64,000 nt of DNA, taken from the NCBI GenBank assembly GCA_016839705.1, contig JAEOTR010000079.1, positions 1 to 64,000 on the forward strand, read 5' to 3'. This document shows, one piece after another, positions 36,330 through 44,762 of the stretch (position 1 is its first letter; each line of letters begins with the position of its first letter). The position numbers were made by a program, and so were the translations under genes. The notes below the pieces were generated by a model. The model ran no database searches. It was not told the origin of the DNA and worked only from the letters and a program-made list of their open reading frames with translations. The DNA is from Promethearchaeota archaeon (GTDB lineage: Archaea > Asgardarchaeota > Lokiarchaeia > Sigyniarchaeales > SOKP01).

Positions 36330-37508
36330 AGAATTAATACTCAATCAGATTTTACAACTAAATATATTATTGAAGTGAAATTTAATATTAAAGGTGTGGT
36401 GGAGAAGAGTGACATTGTGGGGGCTATTTTTGGACAAACAGAAGGTCTGCTTTTGGATCTAGATTTAAGAGATCTTCAAAAATCTGGAAGAATAGGTAGA
36501 ATAGAGGTTGAGACTGAATCAAAAGAGGGAATATCAGAAGGTATCATCAAAATTCCCTCATCTTTAACTCGAAAGGAGACAGCATTATTAGCAGCTACTG
36601 TAGAAACAGTTTCAAGAGTTGGTCCTTGCGAAGCTGAGATTTTACTGATAGAAATCCGTGATGTGCGTGAAACTAAACGTCTGAAAATTATAGAGAGAGC
36701 AGCAGAACTTTTAAAAAAATGGGATCAGAAATCATTGGAGCAGAGTGAAATTGAAGAAAAGATGGATACTGACATTAAATTAGGAGAAATAATAACTTGG
36801 GGTCCTGAAAAACTCCCAGCCGGTCCGGAAGTAGATAGTGATAAAGATCTTATTATTGTGGAAGGTCGAGCCGATGTTCTTAATTTGTTACGTATAGGTA
36901 TTAAAAATACGATAGCAGTTCAGGGGACCCAAATACCCAAATCAGTGAAGGATTTAGTAAAAACGAAGAAAACAATCACTTGTTTTCTTGATGGGGATCG
37001 TGGTGGTACTATTATATTAAACGAATTAATGCAATTGATGAAATTAGATTATGTTGCAAGAGCTCCCGATGGATTTGAAGTTGAGGAATTAACAAGAAAA
37101 CAATTGGTTAAAGCATTGCAAAACAAGAGACCACCAAAAAAACTTAAAGAATTAAATACTAAAATTACAGAAGAAAGCGGAGATAGTAGTAAGGGAAACA
37201 GGCTTCATAAATTCTTAAAAAAGATGAAAATAAAAGATGATTCTAAAATAATGGAATTCATCAATGGGATTAAAACCGGTCATAGTATAGGTTTGGATAA
37301 GAATCTTGAGAAACTATTTGAGATTCCAGTTGGCGAATTGTTCGGAAAGATTAGAACCTTTAAGGATACTCATTACTTAATAATTGATGGAATTTTAACA
37401 AAACGTTTACTCTCGATTTCTATAAACATGAAAATTAAATTTATTGCTTGTAAAAATAAGGAAGAGGAATTAACCATTCCCGAGCAAATAATGGTGTTTT
37501 ATATTTAA
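36324..37508 (+). CDS. dnaG: archaeal DnaG-like primase (exosome-associated), likely ATT start at 36333
   Basis: About 394 aa. The N-terminal domain reads KGVVEKSDIVGAIFGQTEGL and SGRIGRIEVE, diagnostic of archaeal DnaG. A TOPRIM domain follows with DLIIVEGRADVLNLLRIG (the glutamate) and FLDGDRGGTIIL (the DxD-like acids), then a C-terminal helical domain. In archaea it can prime but is mainly found with the RNA exosome. The GTG at 36324 lies inside a strong ribosome-binding site, so translation more likely begins at ATT 36333. A structured RNA candidate is directly upstream. Confidence 0.9.
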   Translation: MIRINTQSDFTTKYIIEVKFNIKGVVEKSDIVGAIFGQTEGLLLDLDLRDLQKSGRIGRIEVETESKEGISEGIIKIPSSLTRKETALLAATVETVSRVGPCEAEILLIEIRDVRETKRLKIIERAAELLKKWDQKSLEQSEIEEKMDTDIKLGEIITWGPEKLPAGPEVDSDKDLIIVEGRADVLNLLRIGIKNTIAVQGTQIPKSVKDLVKTKKTITCFLDGDRGGTIILNELMQLMKLDYVARAPDGFEVEELTRKQLVKALQNKRPPKKLKELNTKITEESGDSSKGNRLHKFLKKMKIKDDSKIMEFINGIKTGHSIGLDKNLEKLFEIPVGELFGKIRTFKDTHYLIIDGILTKRLLSISINMKIKFIACKNKEEELTIPEQIMVFYI

Positions 37509-37545
37509 AAAACATCCATTTTATTTTGTTTAAAGTATTAATTAA

Positions 37546-37785
37546 TCAACCAATGGGTAAGGCTACAGAAAAGATTAGTTGGATAACAAAGGAAAGAGCG
37601 CCCAAAACAACAGATCCTATAGCACATATTTTAAAAACAGTAAAATAATCTTTTCTACTAGGTTTATTAGCTATTTTTAATATTCTTCTTGAATTTTGAT
37701 AGAAAATCCCTAACCGTGCAAAAAAACCAGGCTTTTTTTGCTTATCATGTCTTGAATATTTTTCATATTTGGGGTAGTTTGACAC
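37546..37785 (-). CDS. secE: protein translocase subunit SecE/Sec61-gamma (Sss1)
   Basis: A 79-aa protein with a polar, basic N-terminal half that contains the amphipathic helix YQNSRRILKIANKPSRKDYF. One transmembrane helix follows (residues 52-75, CAIGSVVLGALSFVIQLIFS). This is the topology of SecE/Sec61-gamma, which clamps SecY. It lies downstream of ftsY on the same strand, joining targeting and translocation genes in the ribosomal-protein operon. Confidence 0.85.
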   Translation of the reverse strand: MSNYPKYEKYSRHDKQKKPGFFARLGIFYQNSRRILKIANKPSRKDYFTVFKICAIGSVVLGALSFVIQLIFSVALPIG

Positions 37786-37837
37786 ATTAAATTAAATCAA
37801 TAAAGTTATATTAAGTTTATCTACTTCGAAAAATACC

Positions 37838-38749
37838 TTATTTGAAATCAAGAATACTTGAGAGAAAAATATCTCGATTGAATGGTTTTAAGTCGTTATA
37901 TCCTTGTCCGATACCTAATAAGATAATCGGTTTTTTTGTTTCATAAGCGATAGATAAGGCAGCGCCCCCTTTCGCATCAGCATCTATCTTAGTTAAAATA
38001 TTTGCATCGATTCCAACTTGTTTATCAAATTCTCTAGCTTGGTATAAAATATCATTTCCCGCTAGGCTATCTCCTATAAACACCTTCAAATCAGGATTAG
38101 CAACTTTACAGATTTTTTGCATTTCCATCATTAAATTCCGGTTTGTTGTTTGCCTTCCAGAAGTATCAATCAAAACCACGTCGATGTTTTTAGCTCTAGC
38201 ATGTTCAATAGCATCCCAAGCAACTGATGCTGGATCTGATTTATATTCGTGTTTTATAACCTTAATTCCTACATTATCCATATGCTTAGTTAGTTGTTCA
38301 ATAGCTCCCGCTCGGAATGTGTCTGAAGCAGCTGCCACAGAACTTATGCTATTATCTTTTAGGAAATTAGCAACTTTAGCAATTGTAGTGGTTTTTCCTG
38401 TTCCATTTATTCCAAAAAAAACAAATACATATGGTAAACCTAACGAGTTTTTTGCTTTAATTTCTTTAATTATATCAATTTCCTCTTCAGGTGTTAAGAT
38501 TTCAATTATAACTTCTTTTAATGTATCTAATAATATTTTTTTAGTTGATGTTAATCGAGTAATTTGTTGACCTTTAAAAGATCCAATAATACTATTACAA
38601 ATTTCATCAGCTGTGTCAATTGCAACATCATTACTAATAAGGAGAATTCTCAACTCATGTATAGCATCATCTAAATTTTTTTCAGTTAAAGTTTTTTTAA
38701 CAAATGTTGAAAATACATTTTTTAGTTTTTCAAGCATATAATTCTCCAC
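37838..38749 (-). CDS. ftsY: signal recognition particle receptor FtsY
   Basis: A 303-aa SRP-type GTPase. The four-helix N domain occupies residues 1-95. The G domain has GINGTGKTTTIAKVA (P-loop), AASDTFRAGAIEQL, LIDTSGRQ (where DTAGR is usual) and TKIDADAKGGAALS. No acidic N-terminal A domain is present, typical for archaea. It docks ribosome-SRP complexes at the membrane. The gene is in the block secE-ftsY-pfdA-LX-eif6-eL31-eL39-pdcd5-eS19, read right to left. Confidence 0.93.
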   Translation of the reverse strand: MENYMLEKLKNVFSTFVKKTLTEKNLDDAIHELRILLISNDVAIDTADEICNSIIGSFKGQQITRLTSTKKILLDTLKEVIIEILTPEEEIDIIKEIKAKNSLGLPYVFVFFGINGTGKTTTIAKVANFLKDNSISSVAAASDTFRAGAIEQLTKHMDNVGIKVIKHEYKSDPASVAWDAIEHARAKNIDVVLIDTSGRQTTNRNLMMEMQKICKVANPDLKVFIGDSLAGNDILYQAREFDKQVGIDANILTKIDADAKGGAALSIAYETKKPIILLGIGQGYNDLKPFNRDIFLSSILDFK

Positions 38750-38806
38750 AAAAATTAGAATTCTTATCGTAAATTTTGTTAAACTACACTAGTTAACCAA
38801 GTTTAA

Positions 38807-39220
38807 TTACTTCTGAAGATATCCCTGTTGAAGAAGTTGAGATGTTTTTTGTAAATTTATTTCAAAATTCTGTAATTGAGTTCTTATAAACTGTATTTCT
38901 TTATTGTGTTGTTCTATCCGTTTCTCAAGGAATTCAATTGCGGCATCTATGCCTTTCTCAATTATCACATCTTGAGTCACAGCTACCAATACCTTTTCAG
39001 TGTCTTTAATAGTTGCTTTAATATTTGCTAATCCTCCAATTGGTAAAAGAATTTCATCACCCACTTTTACACCTTCTTTTATATTTTCAAGGGTAGCCTT
39101 AGTATTTAAATAATTGGCAAGAATAGCATTGACATATTCTAATTGTCCCTGATATACATCTCTTTGTTGCTTTAAATAGCTAAACATTTGTAATTGATCC
39201 TGATAAGTTTGAGGTTCCAT
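38807..39220 (-). CDS. pfdA: prefoldin subunit alpha
   Basis: A 137-aa protein with two long coiled-coil arms: residues 1-50 (QDQLQMFSYLKQQRDVYQGQ) and 85-137 (AAIEFLEKRIEQHNKEIQF). Between them is a beta-hairpin core (KVGDEILLPIGGLANIKATI). It forms the hexameric prefoldin with the beta subunit and hands unfolded proteins to the thermosome. Neighbours ftsY and LX are the usual archaeal ones. Confidence 0.92.
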   Translation of the reverse strand: MEPQTYQDQLQMFSYLKQQRDVYQGQLEYVNAILANYLNTKATLENIKEGVKVGDEILLPIGGLANIKATIKDTEKVLVAVTQDVIIEKGIDAAIEFLEKRIEQHNKEIQFIRTQLQNFEINLQKTSQLLQQGYLQK

Positions 39221-39247
39221 TTTCTTTTGCTCCGTTTAATAAATTAT

Positions 39248-39475
39248 TTATTCTGATAATTCCCTTATCAGATAATCTTGAGATTCTTCAAAGGTTATTT
39301 CCCTAATATCTTGAATATTAATTTGGCGTCTATAAATTCCTATAGATGTAATTTGACTTAGTACCTTTTCAATAGCATCTTCCTCTTTCAAAGCACGAAC
39401 TTCTTTACGAAACAAATATTTCTTGAAATTTTTTCTGTAATTCCCAATGATTCTATAAATTTTTATCTCTGACAT
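39248..39475 (-). CDS. rplX: ribosomal protein LX (eL20/L18Ae family)
   Basis: A 75-aa protein starting MSEIKIYRIIGNYR at ATG 39475. An upstream in-frame start would add an unlikely eight residues. The central RREVRAL-like segment is LFRKEVRALKEEDAIEKVL. The family binds the large subunit; archaeal LX corresponds to half of eukaryotic eL20. It sits between eif6 and pfdA in the standard archaeal order. Confidence 0.85.
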   Translation of the reverse strand: MSEIKIYRIIGNYRKNFKKYLFRKEVRALKEEDAIEKVLSQITSIGIYRRQINIQDIREITFEESQDYLIRELSE

Positions 39476-39569
39476 TGCTATTAAGATCCATTGATTCAAT
39501 GTTTATAAAAAAGACTAATATTATAAAAAATATTAAATTTTGCTTTTTACCAATACTTCTTCTTAAGTG

Positions 39570-40250
39570 TTATAACTGCAGAACGCTTGTAATTCTCATC
39601 ATTTCAGGTCCTGTACAATTTGCACCAAAAATACCACTTCTATCATTTACGATTGCCCCTGAACTTAGATAAGGTATCCCCCGATTTACAGTTGAGACGT
39701 CCGTTTCATTCACTTTCAATATTGAAGATATATATTCTATTTCATCATCAGTAGAGAGAGGATGCACCAAACAACCATTGTTATTCACTAATGAAATTGA
39801 ACCGGGAAGGTAACTATTAGCGAATTCATAAACTACAGTTTCAACACATAGAGTATCTTCAATTTCTTTCCTATAATCTTTTAACAGAGAACTAATAATA
39901 GCCCCTTTATCGTTACAGAGAATCAAATTACCATATGCATTATCTATGGATTTAAGGACGCCTATTTGAGAGGGATTTTTTTCTTCCTTCAAAAATTCTC
40001 TTAACTGATCCAACTCATCATCCTTAATAATGTGTGGCACGATTATCCCAAATTTATTTGACGCGGTATAGGCTCCTAAGAGATAAGAATTATGAATTGT
40101 AATAGGATAAAAAGGTACTTGAAAAATATTTCTGAATTTTTTAAGTATTGGTTTTAGTAATGTTGGTGGATAAAGTATGTATGCATTGTTAGCAGTAAGA
40201 TAAACTCCAATTAAACTACGTCCAAAAACTTGAGATCTTAAAATTGCCAT
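39570..40250 (-). CDS. eif6: translation initiation factor aIF6
   Basis: A 226-aa protein made of five repeats of about 45 residues, the pentein-like propeller of IF6. Repeats begin LIGVYLTANNAYILYP, LLGAYTASNKFGIIVP, QIGVLKSIDNAYGNLIL, SISLVNNNGCLVHP and SGAIVNDRSGIFGANC. It binds the large subunit and blocks premature joining. It lies in the operon between eL31 and LX. Confidence 0.95.
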   Translation of the reverse strand: MAILRSQVFGRSLIGVYLTANNAYILYPPTLLKPILKKFRNIFQVPFYPITIHNSYLLGAYTASNKFGIIVPHIIKDDELDQLREFLKEEKNPSQIGVLKSIDNAYGNLILCNDKGAIISSLLKDYRKEIEDTLCVETVVYEFANSYLPGSISLVNNNGCLVHPLSTDDEIEYISSILKVNETDVSTVNRGIPYLSSGAIVNDRSGIFGANCTGPEMMRITSVLQL

Positions 40251-40324
40251 GTGATAAATTTGTACTTGTTTAATAAATATATTAAAAATAGGATACTTCC
40301 GTCAAAATTAATTTAGTTTATTTC

Positions 40325-40780
40325 TTATGCTAAATATACAACACAGAGGCCATCAATATTTTTTGTTACTCTTACCTTTAATTTTCTCGGTGGTTTCTGA
40401 ATTCCACGTTCCCATATTCGTTCATTAACTTCTTGAGATATTACTAGAGATTCTGGTTTAAAATGACGGGTCATGAATTCTCTAAGATATCGGATCGATT
40501 TTTTAGCCCATTTATTTCTAGGTCCTTTTCTAGCTTTCGCAAGGGGGATAATATAAATTCTCTCATCAATAATTTCTTCTTCAGGAGCTAGTTCTTCAAC
40601 TTCTTCAACAGCTTCAATCTCCTCTTCAAAAATCTCACTTATTTCTTCTTCTTCTGAAATTTCATCTAAACTAAATTCCTCAATCTCTTCAATTTCTTCT
40701 TCAGGTACTTCTTCCTCTGTGTCTACTAACTCTTCTTCCAAATTATCTAAATTAATTTCCTTTGATTTCTTTTTAGCCAT
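40325..40780 (-). CDS. rpl31e: ribosomal protein eL31 with long acidic N-terminal extension
   Basis: Residues 72-151 are a normal eL31: DERIYIIPLAKARKGPRNKW, KSIRYLREFMTRHFKPESLV and LKVRVTKNIDGLCVVYL. It binds near the nascent-chain exit of the large subunit. The first 71 residues are almost all Glu, Ile and Asp (EEEVPEEEIEEIEEFSLDEI), which is not present in usual archaeal eL31 of about 90 aa. The start is ATG 40780. No internal ATG lies at the core boundary, so the extension is probably translated. Confidence 0.92.
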   Translation of the reverse strand: MAKKKSKEINLDNLEEELVDTEEEVPEEEIEEIEEFSLDEISEEEEISEIFEEEIEAVEEVEELAPEEEIIDERIYIIPLAKARKGPRNKWAKKSIRYLREFMTRHFKPESLVISQEVNERIWERGIQKPPRKLKVRVTKNIDGLCVVYLA

Positions 40781-40816
40781 TTTGATTACGACATATTTTT
40801 TTCTGCTAATTTAAAT

Positions 40817-40978
40817 TTAGTCTTTCTTTAACTTCGTATTTCTCCAGGTTCTATTAGAATGTGGGCTACTCCTTACTTTTCCTTTTGTTCTCATCACAAT
40901 CCAATTCGGGATAGAATTATTTTGATTCATCTTTTTTGCTCTACGCAATTTGGAGGGAAGATTTTTATTACGAGCCAT
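40817..40978 (-). CDS. rpl39e: ribosomal protein eL39
   Basis: A 53-aa basic protein starting MARNKNLPSKLRRAKKMNQN at ATG 40978. It continues through NSIPNWIVMRTKGKVRSSPH to the family end RTWRNTKLKKD. The WVxMRT segment (here WIVMRT) and the RxWR end are diagnostic of eL39. It lines the peptide exit tunnel of the large subunit. It lies between pdcd5 and eL31 on the same strand, the usual archaeal order. It is 10 bases downstream of pdcd5. Confidence 0.95.
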   Translation of the reverse strand: MARNKNLPSKLRRAKKMNQNNSIPNWIVMRTKGKVRSSPHSNRTWRNTKLKKD

Positions 40979-40988
40979 TTTTCTCTCT

Positions 40989-41330
40989 CTACTTTTTAAT
41001 TTTATACTGTTTTTTATTTCCTAATGTTGCTAATTGCTCTAAGAGATTTTTAAATGCTTTATCTGGTAAAGGTATTGCTCCTCTCAATTTTCCGCTTTGT
41101 AATAGTTGAATAAGTTGGATCTCGATTTGCTCTGCATATTGTGGTTTTACAATTCGAATATTTTCTAATCTTTGTCTGCCCTCAACACTAAGAATTTTCC
41201 TCATTAGTATGTATTTTTTTTCTTCAAATTCTTTTTGCTGAGATTCAGCAATATGTTGTTGTGCGGCTTGCTGTTGTAATTCTTCTAACCTTCTCCTTCT
41301 AATTTTCTCTAATTCGTCGTCTTCACTCAC
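40989..41330 (-). CDS. PDCD5/TFAR19 family DNA- or RNA-binding protein
   Basis: A 113-aa protein. The first 45 residues form a charged helix (DDELEKIRRRRLEELQQQAA, QKEFEEKKYIL). A compact helical core follows (SVEGRQRLENIRIVKPQYAE, IEIQLIQLLQSGKLRG, ITDK-like PLPDKAFKNLLEQL). It is the archaeal homologue of PDCD5. The usual role assumed is nucleic acid binding or chaperone cofactor. It is next to eS19 and eL39, as in most archaea. Confidence 0.9.
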   Translation of the reverse strand: MSEDDELEKIRRRRLEELQQQAAQQHIAESQQKEFEEKKYILMRKILSVEGRQRLENIRIVKPQYAEQIEIQLIQLLQSGKLRGAIPLPDKAFKNLLEQLATLGNKKQYKIKK

Positions 41331-41361
41331 TCTAAATCCCTAAGATATGCCATTATTTTTA

Positions 41362-41790
41362 TTATTGGTCTTTACTTCTTAGAATCTCATATGCCGTTCG
41401 TTCTATTAAACTCGTTCCTTCAGCAGAAAGAACTCTTCCTCGTCTTTCATTCATTACTAATAAATTTGCATCTCCAAGTTGTTGGAGTGCAACCCTTATT
41501 ATTTTTCCACTTGCTTTAGCAGAATGATGTAACCCTCTCCCCTTCCTATTTTTCCCACCGTAGTATTTCCGAAGTTTATTGACCCCTATAGGTCCATATT
41601 TCTTCACTTTTCTAAGTATTGAAGCACATCGTATGTACCAGAAATTCTCTGAATCCGATGGGGCTAATTCCTTAAAAAATGCAGTTTTCCAAAATTCTGA
41701 ACCTTCCGGGGGTGATATCTCTGGATATTCTTTTAATTTATTTGCTAAATTTTCAATTATCTTCTCCGGTTGAACGACAAAGACGGACAT
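41362..41790 (-). CDS. rps19e: ribosomal protein eS19
   Basis: A 142-aa protein with EFWKTAFFKELAPSDSENFW and YIRCASILRKVKKYGPIGVN. The conserved GGKNRKGRGLHHSAKASGKI and a C-terminal QQLGDANLLVMNERRGRVLS follow. It is the first gene of the minus-strand operon that runs through pdcd5, eL39, eL31, eif6, LX, pfdA and ftsY. It assembles into the small-subunit head. The promoter region (41791-41891) is shared with the divergent yhbY gene. Confidence 0.95.
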   Translation of the reverse strand: MSVFVVQPEKIIENLANKLKEYPEISPPEGSEFWKTAFFKELAPSDSENFWYIRCASILRKVKKYGPIGVNKLRKYYGGKNRKGRGLHHSAKASGKIIRVALQQLGDANLLVMNERRGRVLSAEGTSLIERTAYEILRSKDQ

Positions 41791-41891
41791 GTTAATCTTT
41801 AATTCAATATTTCTTTAATATATATAATAGGTTTTTAAAGCTAAAATAGGTTAAAAATTTTTGTATTTTGTTATTTTTGAGCTCTGGAACG

Positions 41892-42164
41892 ATGGATTAT
41901 AATAAAGAATTTAAGAAAGTGTTATTATCACAACCTCATTGTATTCTGGGCAAAAGTGGAATTACAAATGATTTTATCAGCCACGTAGATAAAATGTTAA
42001 AAAGGTATAAGGTTATTAAAATAAAGGCATTAAAAACAATAGCAACCAAGTTAAACGTTAAAGATTTAGCTAATGAAATCTCACAATTAACAAATTCTCA
42101 TTTATTAGACATAAGAGGTAGAATATTTATTCTTTCACTTAAGTATACAAAAAAATTGAATTAA
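41892..42164 (+). CDS. YhbY/CRM-domain RNA-binding protein
   Basis: A 90-aa protein taken from ATG 41892 (MDYNKEFKKVLLSQPHCILG). An upstream TTG would add eight unlikely residues. The CRM fold is visible: GKSGITNDFISHVDKMLKRY, IKIKALKTIATKL and DIRGRIFILSLK. The usual G-x-x-G loop is GKSG here. Such proteins bind pre-ribosomal RNA. It is followed closely by rpp21 and nep1, so the operon is for RNA maturation. Confidence 0.85.
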   Translation: MDYNKEFKKVLLSQPHCILGKSGITNDFISHVDKMLKRYKVIKIKALKTIATKLNVKDLANEISQLTNSHLLDIRGRIFILSLKYTKKLN

Positions 42165-42180
42165 TAGTTAGTTATTTGAA

Positions 42181-42537
42181 ATGGGGAAAAAAAGAAAGAA
42201 CCACCGCGCTATAATAAAAAAAATAGCAAGAACTCGGATGATTTATTTACTTCAAAAAGCTCATGAAATTTTTCCTAAAAACAAAGAACTTTCAAACAGA
42301 TACATTTATTTAGCTAGACGGTATGCCCAAAGAGCAAAAGTTGAAATACCTCTTAAATGGAGAAGACGAATTTGCAATAAGTGTAAAAAATTTTTATATC
42401 CTGGAATGAATTGTAGAATTAGATTACACTCACATAAGGGAAAGGGTTCTCATGTCTCTTTAACATGTTTTGAATGTAACCATACAACCCGATATTTTAT
42501 AAAAATAAAGAGAGAAAAAAAAGAACTTTTTAATTAA
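42181..42537 (+). CDS. rnp4: RNase P protein Rpp21/Rpr2 (Rnp4)
   Basis: A 118-aa basic protein. Two N-terminal helices (RMIYLLQKAHEIFPKN, NRYIYLARRYAQRAKVEIPL) are followed by a zinc ribbon with C65-x2-C68 and C96-x2-C99. The family motif RRRICNKCKKFLYPGMNCRI is present. It joins the RNase P RNA and Rpp29 in the specificity half of RNase P, which trims the tRNA 5' ends. It starts 16 bases after yhbY. Confidence 0.92.
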   Translation: MGKKRKNHRAIIKKIARTRMIYLLQKAHEIFPKNKELSNRYIYLARRYAQRAKVEIPLKWRRRICNKCKKFLYPGMNCRIRLHSHKGKGSHVSLTCFECNHTTRYFIKIKREKKELFN

Positions 42538-42559
42538 AATTAACTATTTAAAGAAAAAA

Positions 42560-43234
42560 ATGCCTTTAATTATAATTTTAGTAGAATGTGGCATAGAATT
42601 AATACCAAAGGAAATTAGAAACCATTCTGCTGTTAGAAAAAATTTTTCAACTCAACTATATTCCTCACAACTTTTAGATACAGCACTCCATCATACTGCT
42701 ATGAGAAATTTAAAAAATCCAGAAAAAAGAGGTAGGCCTGATATAGCTCATCTATGTTTACTTAATGCTTTAGGTTCACCCTTAAATAAATCAGGAAAGT
42801 TAAAGCTATATATTCATACAATCAATAATAAAATTTATAGATTTAACCCAGAAATTAAAATAGCAAGAAATTACAATCGATTTAAAGGATTAATGGCAAA
42901 AATTTTGATTGATGGAGATGTAAATTTAAATGGGATACCACTAATTTCGGAGTTCAAAGGAGAATTGCAGGAAATCATTGATAAGTTTAAATCTCCTAGA
43001 ATTTTTTTATTTTCAAGCAGAGGAAAACTAATCCAAAATTATAAAGAATTATTTGGTGATGAGGAATCTGAAGAGATAGTAGCAATTATTGGGGGTTTTC
43101 AGAAAAGCGAGTTCTCAGATTATATTAAGCATTTATCTAAAAATATAATTTCTATCTCAAAGTATTCTTTAGATGCATGGGTAGTTATAAGTAAGATTAT
43201 AAATTTCTATGAACTGTCTTACAGCGTTATCTAA
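42560..43234 (+). CDS. nep1: rRNA pseudouridine N1-methyltransferase Nep1 (Emg1)
   Basis: A 224-aa SPOUT methyltransferase beginning PLIIILVECGIELIPKEIR. Features: LDTALHHTAMRNLKNPEKRG, RPDIAHLCLLNALGSPLNKS, a knot region with AIIGGFQKSEFSDY, and SISKYSLDAWVVISKII at the end. Nep1 methylates a pseudouridine in the small-subunit rRNA helix 35 and aids assembly. It closes the yhbY-rpp21-nep1 block and lies just before tRNA-Gly. Confidence 0.93.
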   Translation: MPLIIILVECGIELIPKEIRNHSAVRKNFSTQLYSSQLLDTALHHTAMRNLKNPEKRGRPDIAHLCLLNALGSPLNKSGKLKLYIHTINNKIYRFNPEIKIARNYNRFKGLMAKILIDGDVNLNGIPLISEFKGELQEIIDKFKSPRIFLFSSRGKLIQNYKELFGDEESEEIVAIIGGFQKSEFSDYIKHLSKNIISISKYSLDAWVVISKIINFYELSYSVI

Positions 43235-43308
43235 ATTTACTAAAAGCAGAAAAGTTAAAAGAAACTAAACACTTTATTTTATACTACTATTAATCAATGG
43301 TGTATAAA

Positions 43309-43380
43309 GCGCTCGTTGTGTAGTGGCTATCATCCAGGACTTCCAATTCTGGGACCCGGGTTCAATTCCCGGCGGGCGCA
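43309..43380 (+). tRNA. tRNA-Gly (TCC), no intron
   Basis: A 72-base cloverleaf. Acceptor GCGCTCG pairs with CGGGCGC followed by A73. The D arm, an anticodon arm with loop CTTCCAA (anticodon TCC), and a T arm CCGGG-TTCAATT-CCCGG are complete. CCA is not encoded. A TATA-like TTTATTTTATA lies about 30 bases upstream (43273-43283). This is the only tRNA gene in the window without an intron. Confidence 0.93.
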
Positions 43381-43625
43381 TAGCTAATTTCTAAACTATA
43401 TTTTAAATATATTAAGTTATTTTTTGAAAACCAAAAAATTATATTTACAAAGTTGTATGTTATAATCGAAAAAGCGTCAGCTAAATTTTTTTTCCATTTC
43501 CATAGATCACTTTTTTGTTTAACTGGCGTTTTTTCTCATTTTAGATCTTACTTCTGTATTGTTCTTTTCAATAATCTTAAATTTTTACATTTATTATTGA
43601 GGAATACAAAACTTTTTTCAATGTC

Positions 43626-44762
43626 ATGGTCAAGTATAGATATAAGGAATTTAAATCAGTCTTAAACAAACTAAAATACCCTGATTCATGGTTTTGGGCA
43701 CGATATACATTGAACACATATTCTGGGTGCGCTCATGCTTGTATTTATTGTGATGCACGAAGTCAGCGGTATTATTTAGAGGATTTTGAAAATGAAGTTG
43801 TAATCAAAACCAACTTTGATAAAAAACTTGATCAGAGGCTGAAAAGAGCGCGTACATTATTACCTGATGTAATCGCCCCAGGGGGAGTAAATGATGCTTA
43901 CCAGCCTATTGAAAAAAAGATTGAACATACGAAAAAAGTTCTACAGGTGATTGCGAAACATAAATTTCCTATCAACATTGCTACTAAATCAAATTTAGTT
44001 GTAAGAGATAGTGATATTTTACAAAACATCGCCACCGATACTTGGTGTACCGTAGGCTTTTCAATTACTACAACAAATGAAGAACTCGCAAGTTTTTTAG
44101 AACCTTATTCTTCACCTCCCTCGGAAAGATTTGAAGCTATAAAGAAAATAAAAAAGCAAGCCCCTAATATTCAAGTTGGTACATATTTAATGCCAATTAT
44201 TCCGTTTCTTGAAGATGACGATGATAATTTAGAAGATGTAATTAAACAATCCAAAAATTCTGGTGCAGATTTTGTCTTGTTTTCACCAGGATTGACACTA
44301 CGTGATTCCCAAGCCAATTTTTTTATAAAAAAATTAATGAACAGTAAATATAATAAAGTTGTGAAACCATTACTTGAACTATATAAGGGTCAGATATATC
44401 CTCCTGCTGAATATTTCAGAAAGATACACCCTAAATTACTGAATTTATGTGAAAAGTATAATATTCCTGTCAGAGTCAAAAGGTGGATTCCCTCTGATTA
44501 TCGTAAATGGAATTATAAGATTTCAGAATTGTTATTGAATAAAGAATATCTAAACGGCTTAAGAACAGGAAAATCAGGTAAAACAATGATGTGGGCAGGT
44601 TTAAATCTAAATAATTTAGAAGAATCTATTATAGATGTATTCAAACGAGGAGAACTTTCACAAATAAAAAATTTTACAGGTAAAATAATTGAATTTATAA
44701 CCCCATATTTAGAAAAGACTAAAGATCTAAAACAGAATACGGGTATTGATAAATTTTTATGA
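43626..44762 (+). CDS. radical SAM protein of the spore photoproduct lyase-like (SplB-related) family
   Basis: A 378-aa protein with the cluster motif C35-x3-C39-x2-C42 in YSGCAHACIYCDARSQRYY. This resembles proteins annotated as SPL-like or Rv2578c-like radical SAM. FSITTTNEELASFLEPYSSP, GTYLMPIIPFLEDDD and a C-terminal region MMWAGLNLNNLEES follow. True spore photoproduct lyases repair DNA thymine dimers; this wider family is uncharacterised. It overlaps the following AlkD-like gene by four bases (ATGA), so both are probably coupled. A DNA repair role is inferred from that pairing. Confidence 0.8.
   Translation: MVKYRYKEFKSVLNKLKYPDSWFWARYTLNTYSGCAHACIYCDARSQRYYLEDFENEVVIKTNFDKKLDQRLKRARTLLPDVIAPGGVNDAYQPIEKKIEHTKKVLQVIAKHKFPINIATKSNLVVRDSDILQNIATDTWCTVGFSITTTNEELASFLEPYSSPPSERFEAIKKIKKQAPNIQVGTYLMPIIPFLEDDDDNLEDVIKQSKNSGADFVLFSPGLTLRDSQANFFIKKLMNSKYNKVVKPLLELYKGQIYPPAEYFRKIHPKLLNLCEKYNIPVRVKRWIPSDYRKWNYKISELLLNKEYLNGLRTGKSGKTMMWAGLNLNNLEESIIDVFKRGELSQIKNFTGKIIEFITPYLEKTKDLKQNTGIDKFL

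Noticed and set aside
43453-43665. 70-codon plus-strand frame between tRNA-Gly and the radical SAM gene
   Set aside because: Phe/Leu/Ser-rich with no pattern, and its end overlaps the radical SAM start in another frame.
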